Shown in pieces: positions 1 through 6,702 of a stretch of DNA of 11,166 nucleotides (position 1 is the first letter of the stretch; each line of letters begins with the position of its first letter). Source of the DNA: an uncultured Desulfobulbaceae bacterium (lineage in GTDB: Bacteria; Desulfobacterota; Desulfobulbia; Desulfobulbales; Desulfobulbaceae). The notes under the pieces were generated by a model. It was not told the origin of the DNA and made no database searches. It was given only the letters and a program-made list of their open reading frames with translations. The DNA is taken from positions 1 through 11,166 of the forward strand of contig CALZIH010000072.1 of assembly GCA_945787305.1 (NCBI GenBank). The letters run 5' to 3'. A program made the translations under genes and the position numbers.

Positions 1-1
1 C

Positions 2-1443
2 CAGCATCTCACCGTGGAAGTTTCTGAGTTTTTCTATTTCCTTACTATCTTGACGTTGACCCGTCTGGCTGCCGTCCTCCTGGACCGCTGGCTTTATAGG
101 AACCTTTTGTTACCGATGTTCCTGGTCCTGATGCTTACCCTGGTCCTGCAGATGATCCATACACCCGGAGCTTTTCTCCATCTTTATATTTTTTCTGTGT
201 GTATTTTCGGATTGTTGATGTTTCTGAAAAGTATGGTCTGGAACCGAAAGGAAAGTGCAGGGTTGAAACGTTTTTTTCTGTATGTGGATGGCGTGTTGTG
301 CCTGGTTATTGCCGGAGCTGAAATCTTCGGCTACAGTTCAATAGCCCTCTACCTTTTTCGCTCATTCCTCTACAGTGTGATTGCCGCCCTGATTTTCTGG
401 ATGTTGTTTCTTTTTACTGCAGGACTGCTTGAACTTTGCTTCTCCGGTCTTCCGGTCAAGGTGCTGCAGAGAAACAGTGCCTTGCTGGTCAGGCAGTGTG
501 TTCCCGCCCTTGTCCTCTGTTACGGTCTGCTCTTTTTAATCTTCTCCCTGGTGATATGGCAGGTGTATCCAACCTTTGCTGAAGCTGCAAATAGCTTTAC
601 CAACCTGGGATTTTTCATTGGCTCATTTAAGATAAGTCCAGGCTTCATCCTGATGGTGGGGTTGATAATCTATGGAGCTGTGCTGCTGTCCCGAGCCATC
701 CAGGCGCTTCTGTTGCAGGAAATACTACCTCGTCATGGCATCGACGTCGGTGTACAGTTGTCGATCACTCGCCTGGTTCATTATGCTGTAATTGTTATCG
801 GCTTCCTCATTCTCTTGCAGGCCCTTGGACTGGAGCTCAATAAACTGGCCATACTCGGTGGTGCTTTGGGTGTCGGAATCGGCTTTGGCCTGCAGGCCGT
901 TGTCAATAACTTTGTCAGTGGCCTGATGCTGTTATTTGAACGACCGATCAAGGTGGGAGATATGATACAGGTCGGGACTGAAACGGGGGTGGTGAAAAAT
1001 CTTGGTTGCGGGCCACGGTGGTGCGCACCTTTGATAATGCGGACATTGTCATCCCTAATTCTGACTTGATAACCGGTCAGGTGACCAACTGGACACTCGT
1101 CGATCGAAATGTTCGGGTAAAAGTTCCAGTCGGCGTTGCCTATGGGTCAGATATTGCCAAGGTCCTGGACATTCTCCTTACCTGCGCCGACAACAATCCC
1201 ATGGTGCTGAGCCAGCCCCAACCTCGGGCCCTGTTTTTGGCCTTTGGTGCCAGTTCCCTGGATTTTGAACTTCGTGCCTGGATTATGGAGGCTGATAATC
1301 GTCTGCAAGTGTTGAGTGATCTCAATCAGGATATAGAAGCGGAGTTTTCTTTAGCTGGTATCGAAATCCCCTTTCCTCAGAATGATCTCCACCTGCGTTC
1401 GGTGGATGAAGGCATAATGGAAAATATACTTTTGACAAAGTGA
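2..1443 (+). pseudogene. MscS-family mechanosensitive ion channel, 5'-partial and frameshifted
   Basis: Encodes an inner-membrane channel of the MscS family, which releases solutes when membrane tension rises during hypo-osmotic shock. The reading frame is open to the left window edge, so the GTG at 14 need not be the true start. Bases 14-1000 encode several hydrophobic segments and then the pore helix TM3 with its Gly/Ala-rich face (LGGALGVGIGFGLQAVVNNF) and the following LLFERPIKVGDMIQV. The sequence then leaves frame: the conserved GLRATVVRTFDNADIVIPNS continues in the frame ending at 1443. Inserting one base near 1001-1008 (after the GGT of 'NLG') restores it, giving at least 480 residues. 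That is longer than E. coli MscS (286 aa), so it belongs to the larger MscS types with extra N-terminal helices. Unless this is a sequencing error, the product loses the cytoplasmic beta/alpha-beta domains. The family call is secure; the functional state is not. Confidence 0.85.
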
Positions 1444-1503
1444 AAAAGGCGCGTCCTGTTCCTCCAAGCGAACCTATAATAAACCGAAATACAGTAATTT
1501 GTG

Positions 1504-1533
1504 GCCTTTCCGCCGTCGGTGGCGAGGCTTTTT
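1504..1533 (+). terminator. Possible intrinsic terminator after the mscS-like gene
   Basis: GCCT (1504-1507) and CGCC (1511-1514) can pair with GGCG (1521-1524) and AGGC (1525-1528) around a GTCGGT loop, with a 3-nt bulge on the left arm, followed directly by five T residues (1529-1533). It lies 60 bases after the mscS stop and just before the convergent PPK2 stop. The hairpin is built from a dispersed repeat (see 1505-1541), so termination may be a secondary use. The second copy at 10894 pairs less well. Confidence 0.4.
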
Positions 1534-1541
1534 ACGACACC
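1505..1541. repeat. Copy 1 of a 37-bp dispersed repeat
   Basis: These bases match 10894-10930 at 34 of 37 positions (differences at 1508, 1512 and 1525), and the core CCGTCGGTGGCG.GGCTTTTTACGACACC has one mismatch in 29. Both copies are in the same orientation, in non-coding DNA at the ends of gene blocks. The flanks do not match. It is probably a fragment of a dispersed chromosomal repeat or mobile-element remnant; the class is not recognised. Confidence 0.7.
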
Positions 1542-1552
1542 GACAAATGTGA

Positions 1553-2470
1553 TTACCCCCGTAATGTATCAGGTTCAAAGAGATTTTTTTCCATATGCCT
1601 GATTTCATCTATGCCCGATATGACGATCTTGGGATCCGTTGCCAGTTCTTTTTCCGACAGTTTATCCTCGTAATCAACATTACTGAGAATATGTTTGATA
1701 CAGTTTAAGCGGGCGGTTTTTTTCACGTCTGAGCGGATGATGGTCCAGGGGGTCATGGTTCGATTGGATTCGTTCAGCATTTGGAATTTTTTGACACTGT
1801 ATTTATCCCAATATGTTTGCGCCAGGTTATCAACTGGCGAGAGCTTGTACTGTTTCAGGGGATCTGTCTTACGGGAGTCAAACCGCCGGGCCTGCTCATC
1901 TTTAGAGACGGAAAAATAAAATTTGAACAACTGGATACCGTCTTTGATAAGCATTTCTTCAAAAAGAGGTACATCTTTGAGAAAACGTTTATGCTGCTCG
2001 TCAGTACAGAAATTCATGACCGGTTCCACCATGGCCCGGTTATACCAGGAACGGTCAAACAGAACCAGTTCGCCGGCAGCTGGTAAATGAGGAACATACC
2101 GTTGGAAGTACCATTGGGTCACCTCCTTGTCATTGGGGGCAGCCAAAGCAACGACTTTAACGTTTCGTGGGTTGAGAAAGGCGGTAATTCTTTTTATAGT
2201 GCCGCCCTTACCGGCAGCATCACGTCCTTCAAAGATAGCGAGAATGCGCAGACCATTGGCCTTCATATGCTTCTGTAACTTCATGAGTTCGATCTGCAGC
2301 TTTTTTAGCTCAAGTTCATATTCAAGGTGTGAAGCCTTTACCCAGACGGCGCATCGGCCATTACTCTCTTTCTTGTTCATGTTTTTCAAAGCGGTTCCCT
2401 CAAGGAGTCTGGTTTTGACAGGACAGGCCTCCGCCTTTTTTTTACTTGCTTTCTTTGTTTTGTCTCCCAT
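1553..2470 (-). CDS. ppk2: Polyphosphate kinase 2 (PPK2 family)
   Basis: Cytoplasmic PPK2 enzymes transfer phosphate between inorganic polyphosphate and nucleoside mono- or diphosphates, usually making ATP or GTP from polyP. The 305-residue product shows the Walker A loop FEGRDAAGKGG (about residues 80-90), the YFQRYVPHLPAAGE segment, Walker B LVLFDRSWYNR (135-145) and the lid-region DPLKQYKLSPVD (203-214). Length and motifs fit single-domain class I PPK2. About 45 N-terminal residues, rich in lysine, precede the fold. The ATG at 2470 is chosen because GAGGA lies 8 bases upstream; an in-frame ATG at 2545 would add 25 residues but has no ribosome site and coincides with the predicted transcription start. 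The gene stands alone, convergent with the mscS-like gene and divergent from the rhodanese-like gene. Preferred nucleotide (ADP, GDP or AMP) cannot be read from the sequence. Confidence 0.93.
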   Translation of the reverse strand: MGDKTKKASKKKAEACPVKTRLLEGTALKNMNKKESNGRCAVWVKASHLEYELELKKLQIELMKLQKHMKANGLRILAIFEGRDAAGKGGTIKRITAFLNPRNVKVVALAAPNDKEVTQWYFQRYVPHLPAAGELVLFDRSWYNRAMVEPVMNFCTDEQHKRFLKDVPLFEEMLIKDGIQLFKFYFSVSKDEQARRFDSRKTDPLKQYKLSPVDNLAQTYWDKYSVKKFQMLNESNRTMTPWTIIRSDVKKTARLNCIKHILSNVDYEDKLSEKELATDPKIVISGIDEIRHMEKNLFEPDTLRG

Positions 2471-2548
2471 ACTCTGAGTCCTCGCAATCGGGTAAAAGGA
2501 ATCAATCAGGCCGACCCGATACGGCATGAAATAGTTTATACTCATTAT

Positions 2549-2577
2549 GGTATATATCTATTTTCATTTATGATCAA
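2549..2577 (-). promoter_or_regulatory. Candidate sigma-70 promoter for the PPK2 gene
   Basis: On the minus strand TTGATC (2577-2572) and TATACC (2554-2549) are separated by 17 bases, each matching 4 of 6 consensus positions. Transcription would begin near 2542, downstream of the first base of the ATG at 2545, which supports the internal start at 2470. The region is AT-rich, so chance matches are likely. Confidence 0.3.
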
Positions 2578-2645
2578 TTATTCTTGCCTTAAATTTCCCC
2601 TTCACGAATAAAAAACAGCGCTCAAGTGCCACGATGTGTTCTTTG

Positions 2646-2660
2646 TTTGGTCGGACCAAA
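2646..2660. promoter_or_regulatory. Perfect 15-bp palindrome, possible operator
   Basis: TTTGGTC-G-GACCAAA is a perfect inverted repeat with a one-base centre in the divergent intergenic region between the PPK2 and rhodanese-like genes. Such a compact dyad is the size of a dimeric repressor or activator site. It is about 70 bases upstream of the PPK2 -35 and 75 upstream of the candidate rhodanese -35. No regulator gene lies in the window. Confidence 0.25.
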
Positions 2661-2734
2661 ATGCTGGAAGTCTTATCTACTCTAGGTTTGTACGTAGCAT
2701 ATGTGATGAGTATATAAAAAAATGTTCTTCCGGT

Positions 2735-2763
2735 TTGCATTTTTTATATGAAGTGCGCATAAT
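2735..2763 (+). promoter_or_regulatory. Candidate promoter for the rhodanese-like gene
   Basis: TTGCAT (2735-2740) and CATAAT (2758-2763) are separated by exactly 17 bases; the -10 matches 5 of 6 positions, the -35 only 3. The -35 sits in the right arm of an AT-rich inverted repeat (about 2712-2724 with 2738-2749, one extra A on the left). Transcription from here would give a leader of roughly 85 bases before the ATG at 2856. Confidence 0.3.
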
Positions 2764-2780
2764 TGAATACATATGGTTGG

Positions 2781-2821
2781 AAACATCATAACCTCCTTTG
2801 ATACTCTTGGCGATGATGTTT
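2781..2821 (+). promoter_or_regulatory. Leader hairpin with anti-Shine-Dalgarno loop
   Basis: AAACATCAT (2781-2789) and ATGATGTTT (2813-2821) form a perfect 9-bp stem with a 23-nt loop. The loop contains CCTCCT (2792-2797), exactly complementary to the Shine-Dalgarno AGGAGG at 2845-2850 of the following gene. The leader could therefore sequester its own ribosome site by a loop contact. Pairing outside the six bases does not extend. There is no T-run, so it does not look like an attenuator. It matches no riboswitch class I recognise. Confidence 0.35.
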
Positions 2822-2855
2822 TCTGTAAGTTATTCGCTATTTCTAGGAGGAAAAG

Positions 2856-3296
2856 ATGTTGAGAAGTGTTGTCATAATAATTACATCAATTTTGGTACTC
2901 TGTTTTTCTGCCACAACATGGTCGGCTGAGCTAAATTTCGTTAAAGCCGCTACATTTAAAGGGTGGCTCAAGGAAAAGAAACCGATGATCCTGGCCGATA
3001 TTCAAAAAGTTCCTGGTTTTAAAACACACCATTTTTATGGTGCGGTTGGAACAAATGCCTATCCCGCCAAAACGGACCAGGAAAAGAACAAGTTGGATGT
3101 TATCCTGCAGATGCATGAAAAAACAGGCATGGACGTCGTTATCATTGGTCCACGAGGAGGAGCGAGTTCCAAACGTACCGCCAAGCATCTCATTGAAAAA
3201 GGGATACCGGCGGAAAAGGTGTTTATTTTAAAGGGCGGTGTAAATAAATGGCCTGATAGGGAGATGCTGCTGAATGTTGCCGGTGGGTGTGCGTAA
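2856..3296 (+). CDS. Exported rhodanese-like domain protein lacking the active-site Cys
   Basis: The 146-residue product starts with a clear signal peptide: LRS, a hydrophobic core (residues 5-19) and a likely cleavage site WSA-EL after residue 24, placing the protein in the periplasm. The rest has a rhodanese-like layout: MILADIQ (44-50), HFYGAVGTNAYP (59-70), DVVIIGPRGGASSKRTAKHLIEKGI (93-117) and VFILKGGVNKWP (122-133). In sulfurtransferases the loop after the hydrophobic strand begins with catalytic Cys; here that position is Gly98 in IIGPRGG. The only Cys left in the mature chain is Cys145, second from the end. Classical thiosulfate:cyanide transfer is therefore unlikely; a binding or structural role is inferred. 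AGGAGG lies 5 bases before the ATG, a very strong ribosome site. The gene is monocistronic, with a terminator candidate at 3399-3436. Confidence 0.85.
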   Translation: MLRSVVIIITSILVLCFSATTWSAELNFVKAATFKGWLKEKKPMILADIQKVPGFKTHHFYGAVGTNAYPAKTDQEKNKLDVILQMHEKTGMDVVIIGPRGGASSKRTAKHLIEKGIPAEKVFILKGGVNKWPDREMLLNVAGGCA

Positions 3297-3398
3297 GCTA
3301 TAGGTTCGGTTAGCCCTTACCACCATCAATTTGGGAACATAAGGATACTTCTAAAAAGTCACTTCTCCCTTGTTTTCCCTCTGTCGCTTACCATGGAA

Positions 3399-3436
3399 AG
3401 CGATACCTACCAGTTTGAGGGTATCGCTATCTTTTT
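3399..3436 (+). terminator. Intrinsic terminator for the rhodanese-like gene
   Basis: AGCGATACC (3399-3407) pairs perfectly with GGTATCGCT (3420-3428) across a 12-nt loop, followed by ATC and five T residues (3432-3436). It lies about 100 bases after the rhodanese-like stop. The tail is T-rich on the plus strand only, so it should act in that direction. Confidence 0.6.
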
Positions 3437-3545
3437 GTCTTCACTTGTTCACTTTAGACTACCTTGAATAATTGTATTTTCGCTCGATCTCGGCGTTATG
3501 CTCAAAATTTTATGTGATTACCATTGAAACGCAGCCTTTTTGCTA

Positions 3546-3617
3546 GTCATTCCCGCGAATGCGGGAATCTAGGCGGCCTGGCCAACTACTATGGATTCCC
3601 GCCTACGCGGGAATGAC
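3546..3617. repeat. REP/MITE-like palindromic repeat
   Basis: Two inverted arms, 3546-3569 and 3594-3617, match at 22 of 24 positions, and each arm is itself a smaller dyad of the form ATTCCCGC...GCGGGAAT. A 24-base centre separates them. Elements built on GTCATTCCCGC/GCGGGAATGAC are widespread dispersed palindromes in proteobacterial intergenic DNA; family resemblance is from general knowledge. It sits between two gene ends, typical for such repeats. No transposase is nearby. Confidence 0.75.
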
Positions 3618-3846
3618 TTTCTGGTAGAAAGCATCCTCTGAATTATCAGTGCATTACAGTGTTTGTTTTACAGTTGGCTGAGTTTAAGTGGAAATCACAA
3701 AATTTTATCCTGGGAACATCCTGCCTGAGGTAAAATTATTCGCATGCCTAGGAGTCTACGCTTACCTTATCTCGAATGAAAATTCTAATTTTTCAAGGCA
3801 CCTTTTACAGTGTGATTGGGCTCCGCCCTAACGGTTTGACCTGATT

Positions 3847-5307
3847 TTAAAGGAGTGGGCCGACCAACAAAGCGGTGTTTTCAAGGAGACGTTCATGGAA
3901 GGAGCGTTTATTAAAGTCTTCAATATCCAATGAGGCTGATGTAGTCATGTACCCCTGTTGGATTGCACGGATACCACCCGTAAACTCCTTGTTGTAGATG
4001 AACAAGGTCATCTCAAAGTTCAGCCAAAAGCTGCGCATATCGAGATTAACAGAACCAATAAGACAAAAATCACCATCCACGGAAATGGTTTTTGCATGCA
4101 GCAATCCACCGGAAAAGGCCATGACCCGGACACCTGCGGCAAGGAGAGCGCCATATCTAGCTCGGCTGGCATAATGAACCAACCTGGAATCATTTTTTTT
4201 CGGAACAATAATGGTCACCGCAACTCCGCGTTGGGCCGCTGATTTCAGCGCTGCGAGGATGGCGTTGTCTGGAACGAAGTAGGGTGTGGTCAGGATCAAT
4301 TCTTTGCGGGCGGCATAAATGGTGGTCAGGAGAAGGTTGTGTATGGCGTCTTCCGTGTAACCCGGCCCGGAGGGGGCCAGTTGTACCGGGATGTCCCCTG
4401 CCGCTGGGACCGGTTGCAGTGCCTCATTTTTCTTGAGGTCGTCAAGATGCTGCCCGCTCTCCAGTGACCAGTCATATAAAAAAGAGGCCGTCATGATCTC
4501 GACCACCGGACCTTCTATCCGGACCATGATATCGATCCATTCGCCCACACCCTGATCCTGTTTGAAAAATTTCGGATCAACAAGATTTTGACTGCCGGTG
4601 TAACCTGTCCGACCGTCTATGATAACCACCTTACGGTGGTTGCGTAGATCTATCCGTACAAAAAGTGCCCTGAAAAAACCGGCCGGTAAACATTCGACTA
4701 CCTGTACTCCGTCCGCCTGCAGGTCGAGACATTGCCTGCTGTTTAAAAAGTCCTTACTTCCTATGGAGTCCAGCAGGACTTTGCAGCGAACGCCACGTTT
4801 GGTGGCGCGTTTCAATGCGGTACAAACCTGGTCGGCATAGCCGCCGTTGCTCCAAATATAGAACTCAAGAAAACAGGTCGACGTTGCCCGGTCGATATCG
4901 GCTATCAGCTGTCGGAAGAATTCATCACTTTTTTCAATAACAGTTAACTTGTTATTCGGCATTGTCGGTATCTTGATGGCTGTATCGATCTGGCGATGAA
5001 TGGGCTCACATTCAGGATTGAGAGTTTGCCACCTTGAAAAGGCGCGCTTTTGTAACCCCTCAGCCCAGCGAATAATCAGGGGTAAATCTGCCGCTGCTCG
5101 CTTAGCCCGCCGCTCTCCAAGTCGATTTTCGCCAAAGAGGAGATAGATGATGGCGCCGAAAAAGGGCAACAGCAGGATGACAACCAACCATGCCAGTGAA
5201 ACAGAGGCTGCTTTTTTGCGCATGATTACTCGTAGGGATAGGCCTAGACGTATAGCCAGGTCGGCAAAAAAGACCGCCGAGGTCAGAATCCAGTATATTT
5301 TACCCAT
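3847..5307 (-). CDS. cls: Cardiolipin synthase (two-PLD-domain, ClsA type)
   Basis: Membrane enzyme that condenses two phosphatidylglycerol molecules into cardiolipin and glycerol, or uses another phospholipid donor as some paralogues do. From the ATG at 5307 the product has 486 residues, the length of E. coli ClsA. It shows two N-terminal membrane segments (about 5-27 and 36-57), the linker FGENRLGERR, and two phospholipase D HKD motifs: RNHRKVVIIDG (His224, Lys226, Asp231) and LLHAKTISVDG (His404, Lys406, Asp411), each followed by a G-S-x-N motif. It ends in the usual ENTALLVGPLL. A TTG at 5397 would extend the frame by 30 polar residues with a poorly spaced AGGAG; those residues precede the point where the family normally begins, so 5307 is preferred despite only a weak GGGA 7 bases upstream. 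A small out-of-frame leader ORF ends 4 bases before this ATG. Divergent from argJ. Confidence 0.93.
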   Translation of the reverse strand: MGKIYWILTSAVFFADLAIRLGLSLRVIMRKKAASVSLAWLVVILLLPFFGAIIYLLFGENRLGERRAKRAAADLPLIIRWAEGLQKRAFSRWQTLNPECEPIHRQIDTAIKIPTMPNNKLTVIEKSDEFFRQLIADIDRATSTCFLEFYIWSNGGYADQVCTALKRATKRGVRCKVLLDSIGSKDFLNSRQCLDLQADGVQVVECLPAGFFRALFVRIDLRNHRKVVIIDGRTGYTGSQNLVDPKFFKQDQGVGEWIDIMVRIEGPVVEIMTASFLYDWSLESGQHLDDLKKNEALQPVPAAGDIPVQLAPSGPGYTEDAIHNLLLTTIYAARKELILTTPYFVPDNAILAALKSAAQRGVAVTIIVPKKNDSRLVHYASRARYGALLAAGVRVMAFSGGLLHAKTISVDGDFCLIGSVNLDMRSFWLNFEMTLFIYNKEFTGGIRAIQQGYMTTSASLDIEDFNKRSFHERLLENTALLVGPLL

Positions 5308-5311
5308 TGGG

Positions 5312-5407
5312 TTATCCCGTAAGCTTGTTGTTGTTTGGGGTCGAGTGAAAAGAAAAATGCGAGAGATTGTTTTTCTTGTTCCCACCTGTTGATACAATGC
5401 GGTACAT
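5312..5407 (-). CDS. Possible 31-aa leader ORF upstream of cls
   Basis: An ATG at 5407 opens a 31-codon frame (begins MYRIVSTGGNKKNN, ends NNNKLTG) whose TAA lies four bases before the preferred cls ATG at 5307. AGGAG is two bases upstream of the ATG, closer than ideal. It overlaps, in a different frame, the TTG-started extension of cls. The peptide has no recognised domain and no run of a single amino acid suggesting a classic attenuator. The close junction would allow translational coupling to cls, which itself has only a weak ribosome site. It may be chance. Confidence 0.25.
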   Translation of the reverse strand: MYRIVSTGGNKKNNLSHFSFHSTPNNNKLTG

Positions 5408-5449
5408 TACTCCTAATATACTATTGATAAAATAAAAAACGGAGAGCAC

Positions 5450-6634
5450 ATGAACGTGAAGGGATTTTCCGCCGCTGCAGTTCAAGCCGGAATACGATAT
5501 AAGGATCGACTCGATCTTGGTCTCATCTACTCAGATCGCCCAGCCATTACTGCCGGTGTGTTCACCACCAATAAAGTGAAGGCTGCGCCGGTCGTACTTG
5601 ATGTCGAGCGCTTACGGCAAGGAAGAGCCCAGGCTGTCCTGGTCAATAGTGGCAATGCCAATGCATGCAATGGTGAACAGGGAATGGACGTCGCTCGTAA
5701 GGTCAGTGCGCTGGCCGCCGATCATTTGGGGATCGACGAGGACCTTGTTCAGGTGGCATCCACCGGCGTTATCGGGGAACAACTTGATACCACTCCTTTT
5801 ACCGATGCAATGCCCGGACTGGTTAACGCTTTATCAGAAGATGGATTTGATGATATCGCACAGGCAATAATGACCACCGACACCGTTCCCAAGGTTTCCA
5901 GAAAGATGGTCGATATCGACGGGGTCCAGGTGTCGATTCTCGGCGTTGCCAAAGGTTCGGGAATGATAATGCCGAACATGGCGACCATGTTGTGCTTTGT
6001 GGTAACCGATGCGCAGATAGTTTTTCCCGTACTACGTGAGATAGTATCCAGCGGAGTGGAAAACAGTTTTAATCGGATCACTGTTGACGGCGATACTTCG
6101 ACCAACGATATGGTTCTGGTCATGGCAAATGGGGCTGCCGGAAACGAGTGGCTGGATGAAGAACGGCCTGAGGCCGTCGAAGCATTCCGACAGGCCGTGC
6201 AGGAGGTTCTCCACGATTTGGCCGCAATGATTGTTCGCGATGGGGAAGGAGCGACAAAGACCGTTACTGTTCGTGTGGTCGGGGCCAGGGATAAAAAAGG
6301 AGCCGTGGATGCGGCCCGGACAATTGCCAACTCGCCCTTGGTGAAAACCGCTTTTTATGGCGAGGATCCAAATTGGGGAAGGATAATGGCTGCCTTGGGA
6401 CGTTCCGACTGTTTTTTTCATCCGGATCGGGTTTCCATTGCCTTTGATGAGGTGCTGATGGCCGAAAACGGGATGGGAGCAGGACCCACAGCTGAACAGA
6501 GGTGTGCGCAAGTGATGCAAAAAGATGCATTCACTCTCACCGTGCATCTCAATGACGGAGCAGAATCTGCCGAGATCATGACCTGTGACTTTTCCAAAGA
6601 ATACATTCAAATCAATGCAGACTATCGAAGCTGA
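5450..6634 (+). CDS. argJ: Glutamate N-acetyltransferase / amino-acid acetyltransferase ArgJ
   Basis: ArgJ moves the acetyl group from N-acetylornithine to glutamate, recycling acetyl in arginine biosynthesis; bifunctional versions also acetylate glutamate from acetyl-CoA. The 394-residue product has VNSGNANACNG, the oxyanion-hole motif STGVIGEQL, TTDTVPK, KGSGMIMPNMATML, NRITVDGDTSTNDM, YGEDPNWGRIMAALGRS and the C-terminal INADYRS. Precursors self-cleave before the Thr of ATML: here Ala178/Thr179, giving alpha (1-178) and beta (179-394) chains with Thr179 as nucleophile. Everything expected is present. GGAG lies 5 bases before the ATG. No other arginine gene is in the window. Whether it is mono- or bifunctional cannot be decided from sequence alone. 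The next gene starts 68 bases downstream and may be co-transcribed. Confidence 0.96.
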   Translation: MNVKGFSAAAVQAGIRYKDRLDLGLIYSDRPAITAGVFTTNKVKAAPVVLDVERLRQGRAQAVLVNSGNANACNGEQGMDVARKVSALAADHLGIDEDLVQVASTGVIGEQLDTTPFTDAMPGLVNALSEDGFDDIAQAIMTTDTVPKVSRKMVDIDGVQVSILGVAKGSGMIMPNMATMLCFVVTDAQIVFPVLREIVSSGVENSFNRITVDGDTSTNDMVLVMANGAAGNEWLDEERPEAVEAFRQAVQEVLHDLAAMIVRDGEGATKTVTVRVVGARDKKGAVDAARTIANSPLVKTAFYGEDPNWGRIMAALGRSDCFFHPDRVSIAFDEVLMAENGMGAGPTAEQRCAQVMQKDAFTLTVHLNDGAESAEIMTCDFSKEYIQINADYRS

Positions 6635-6702
6635 TTTTCTTCTTTTCTTTCCTGTTGTCTGAGATGTCAACTGACAGTGAGCCTTGAACAGATGACCGGG
6701 CG

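Larger units (their letters stand above)
3297..3846. other. 550-base intergenic region
   Basis: No credible gene is seen between the rhodanese-like stop and the cardiolipin synthase stop (both genes end here). It contains the terminator at 3399-3436 and the palindromic repeat at 3546-3617, described separately. A short GGGC-TCC-GCCC hairpin near 3818-3828 lies close to the end of the minus-strand gene but lacks a T-run. The rest shows no recognisable structure. Confidence 0.5.

Noticed and set aside
991..1008. Programmed -1 frameshift in the MscS-like gene
   Set aside because: No proper slippery heptamer is present and a slip at AAAAAT would replace the conserved NLG by KSW; a single-base deletion explains the sequence better.
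2471..2545. 25-residue N-terminal extension of PPK2 from the ATG at 2545
   Set aside because: It lacks a ribosome site and starts at the predicted transcription start, while the ATG at 2470 has a well-spaced GAGGA.
5308..5397. TTG-initiated 30-residue extension of cardiolipin synthase
   Set aside because: The added residues are polar and lie before the first membrane helix, the ribosome site is 12 bases away, and the shorter form has exactly the family length of 486.
5389..5422. TTGATA ... TATACT as an argJ promoter
   Set aside because: The spacer is 22 bases, too long for a normal sigma-70 promoter, and no better-spaced -35 was found.
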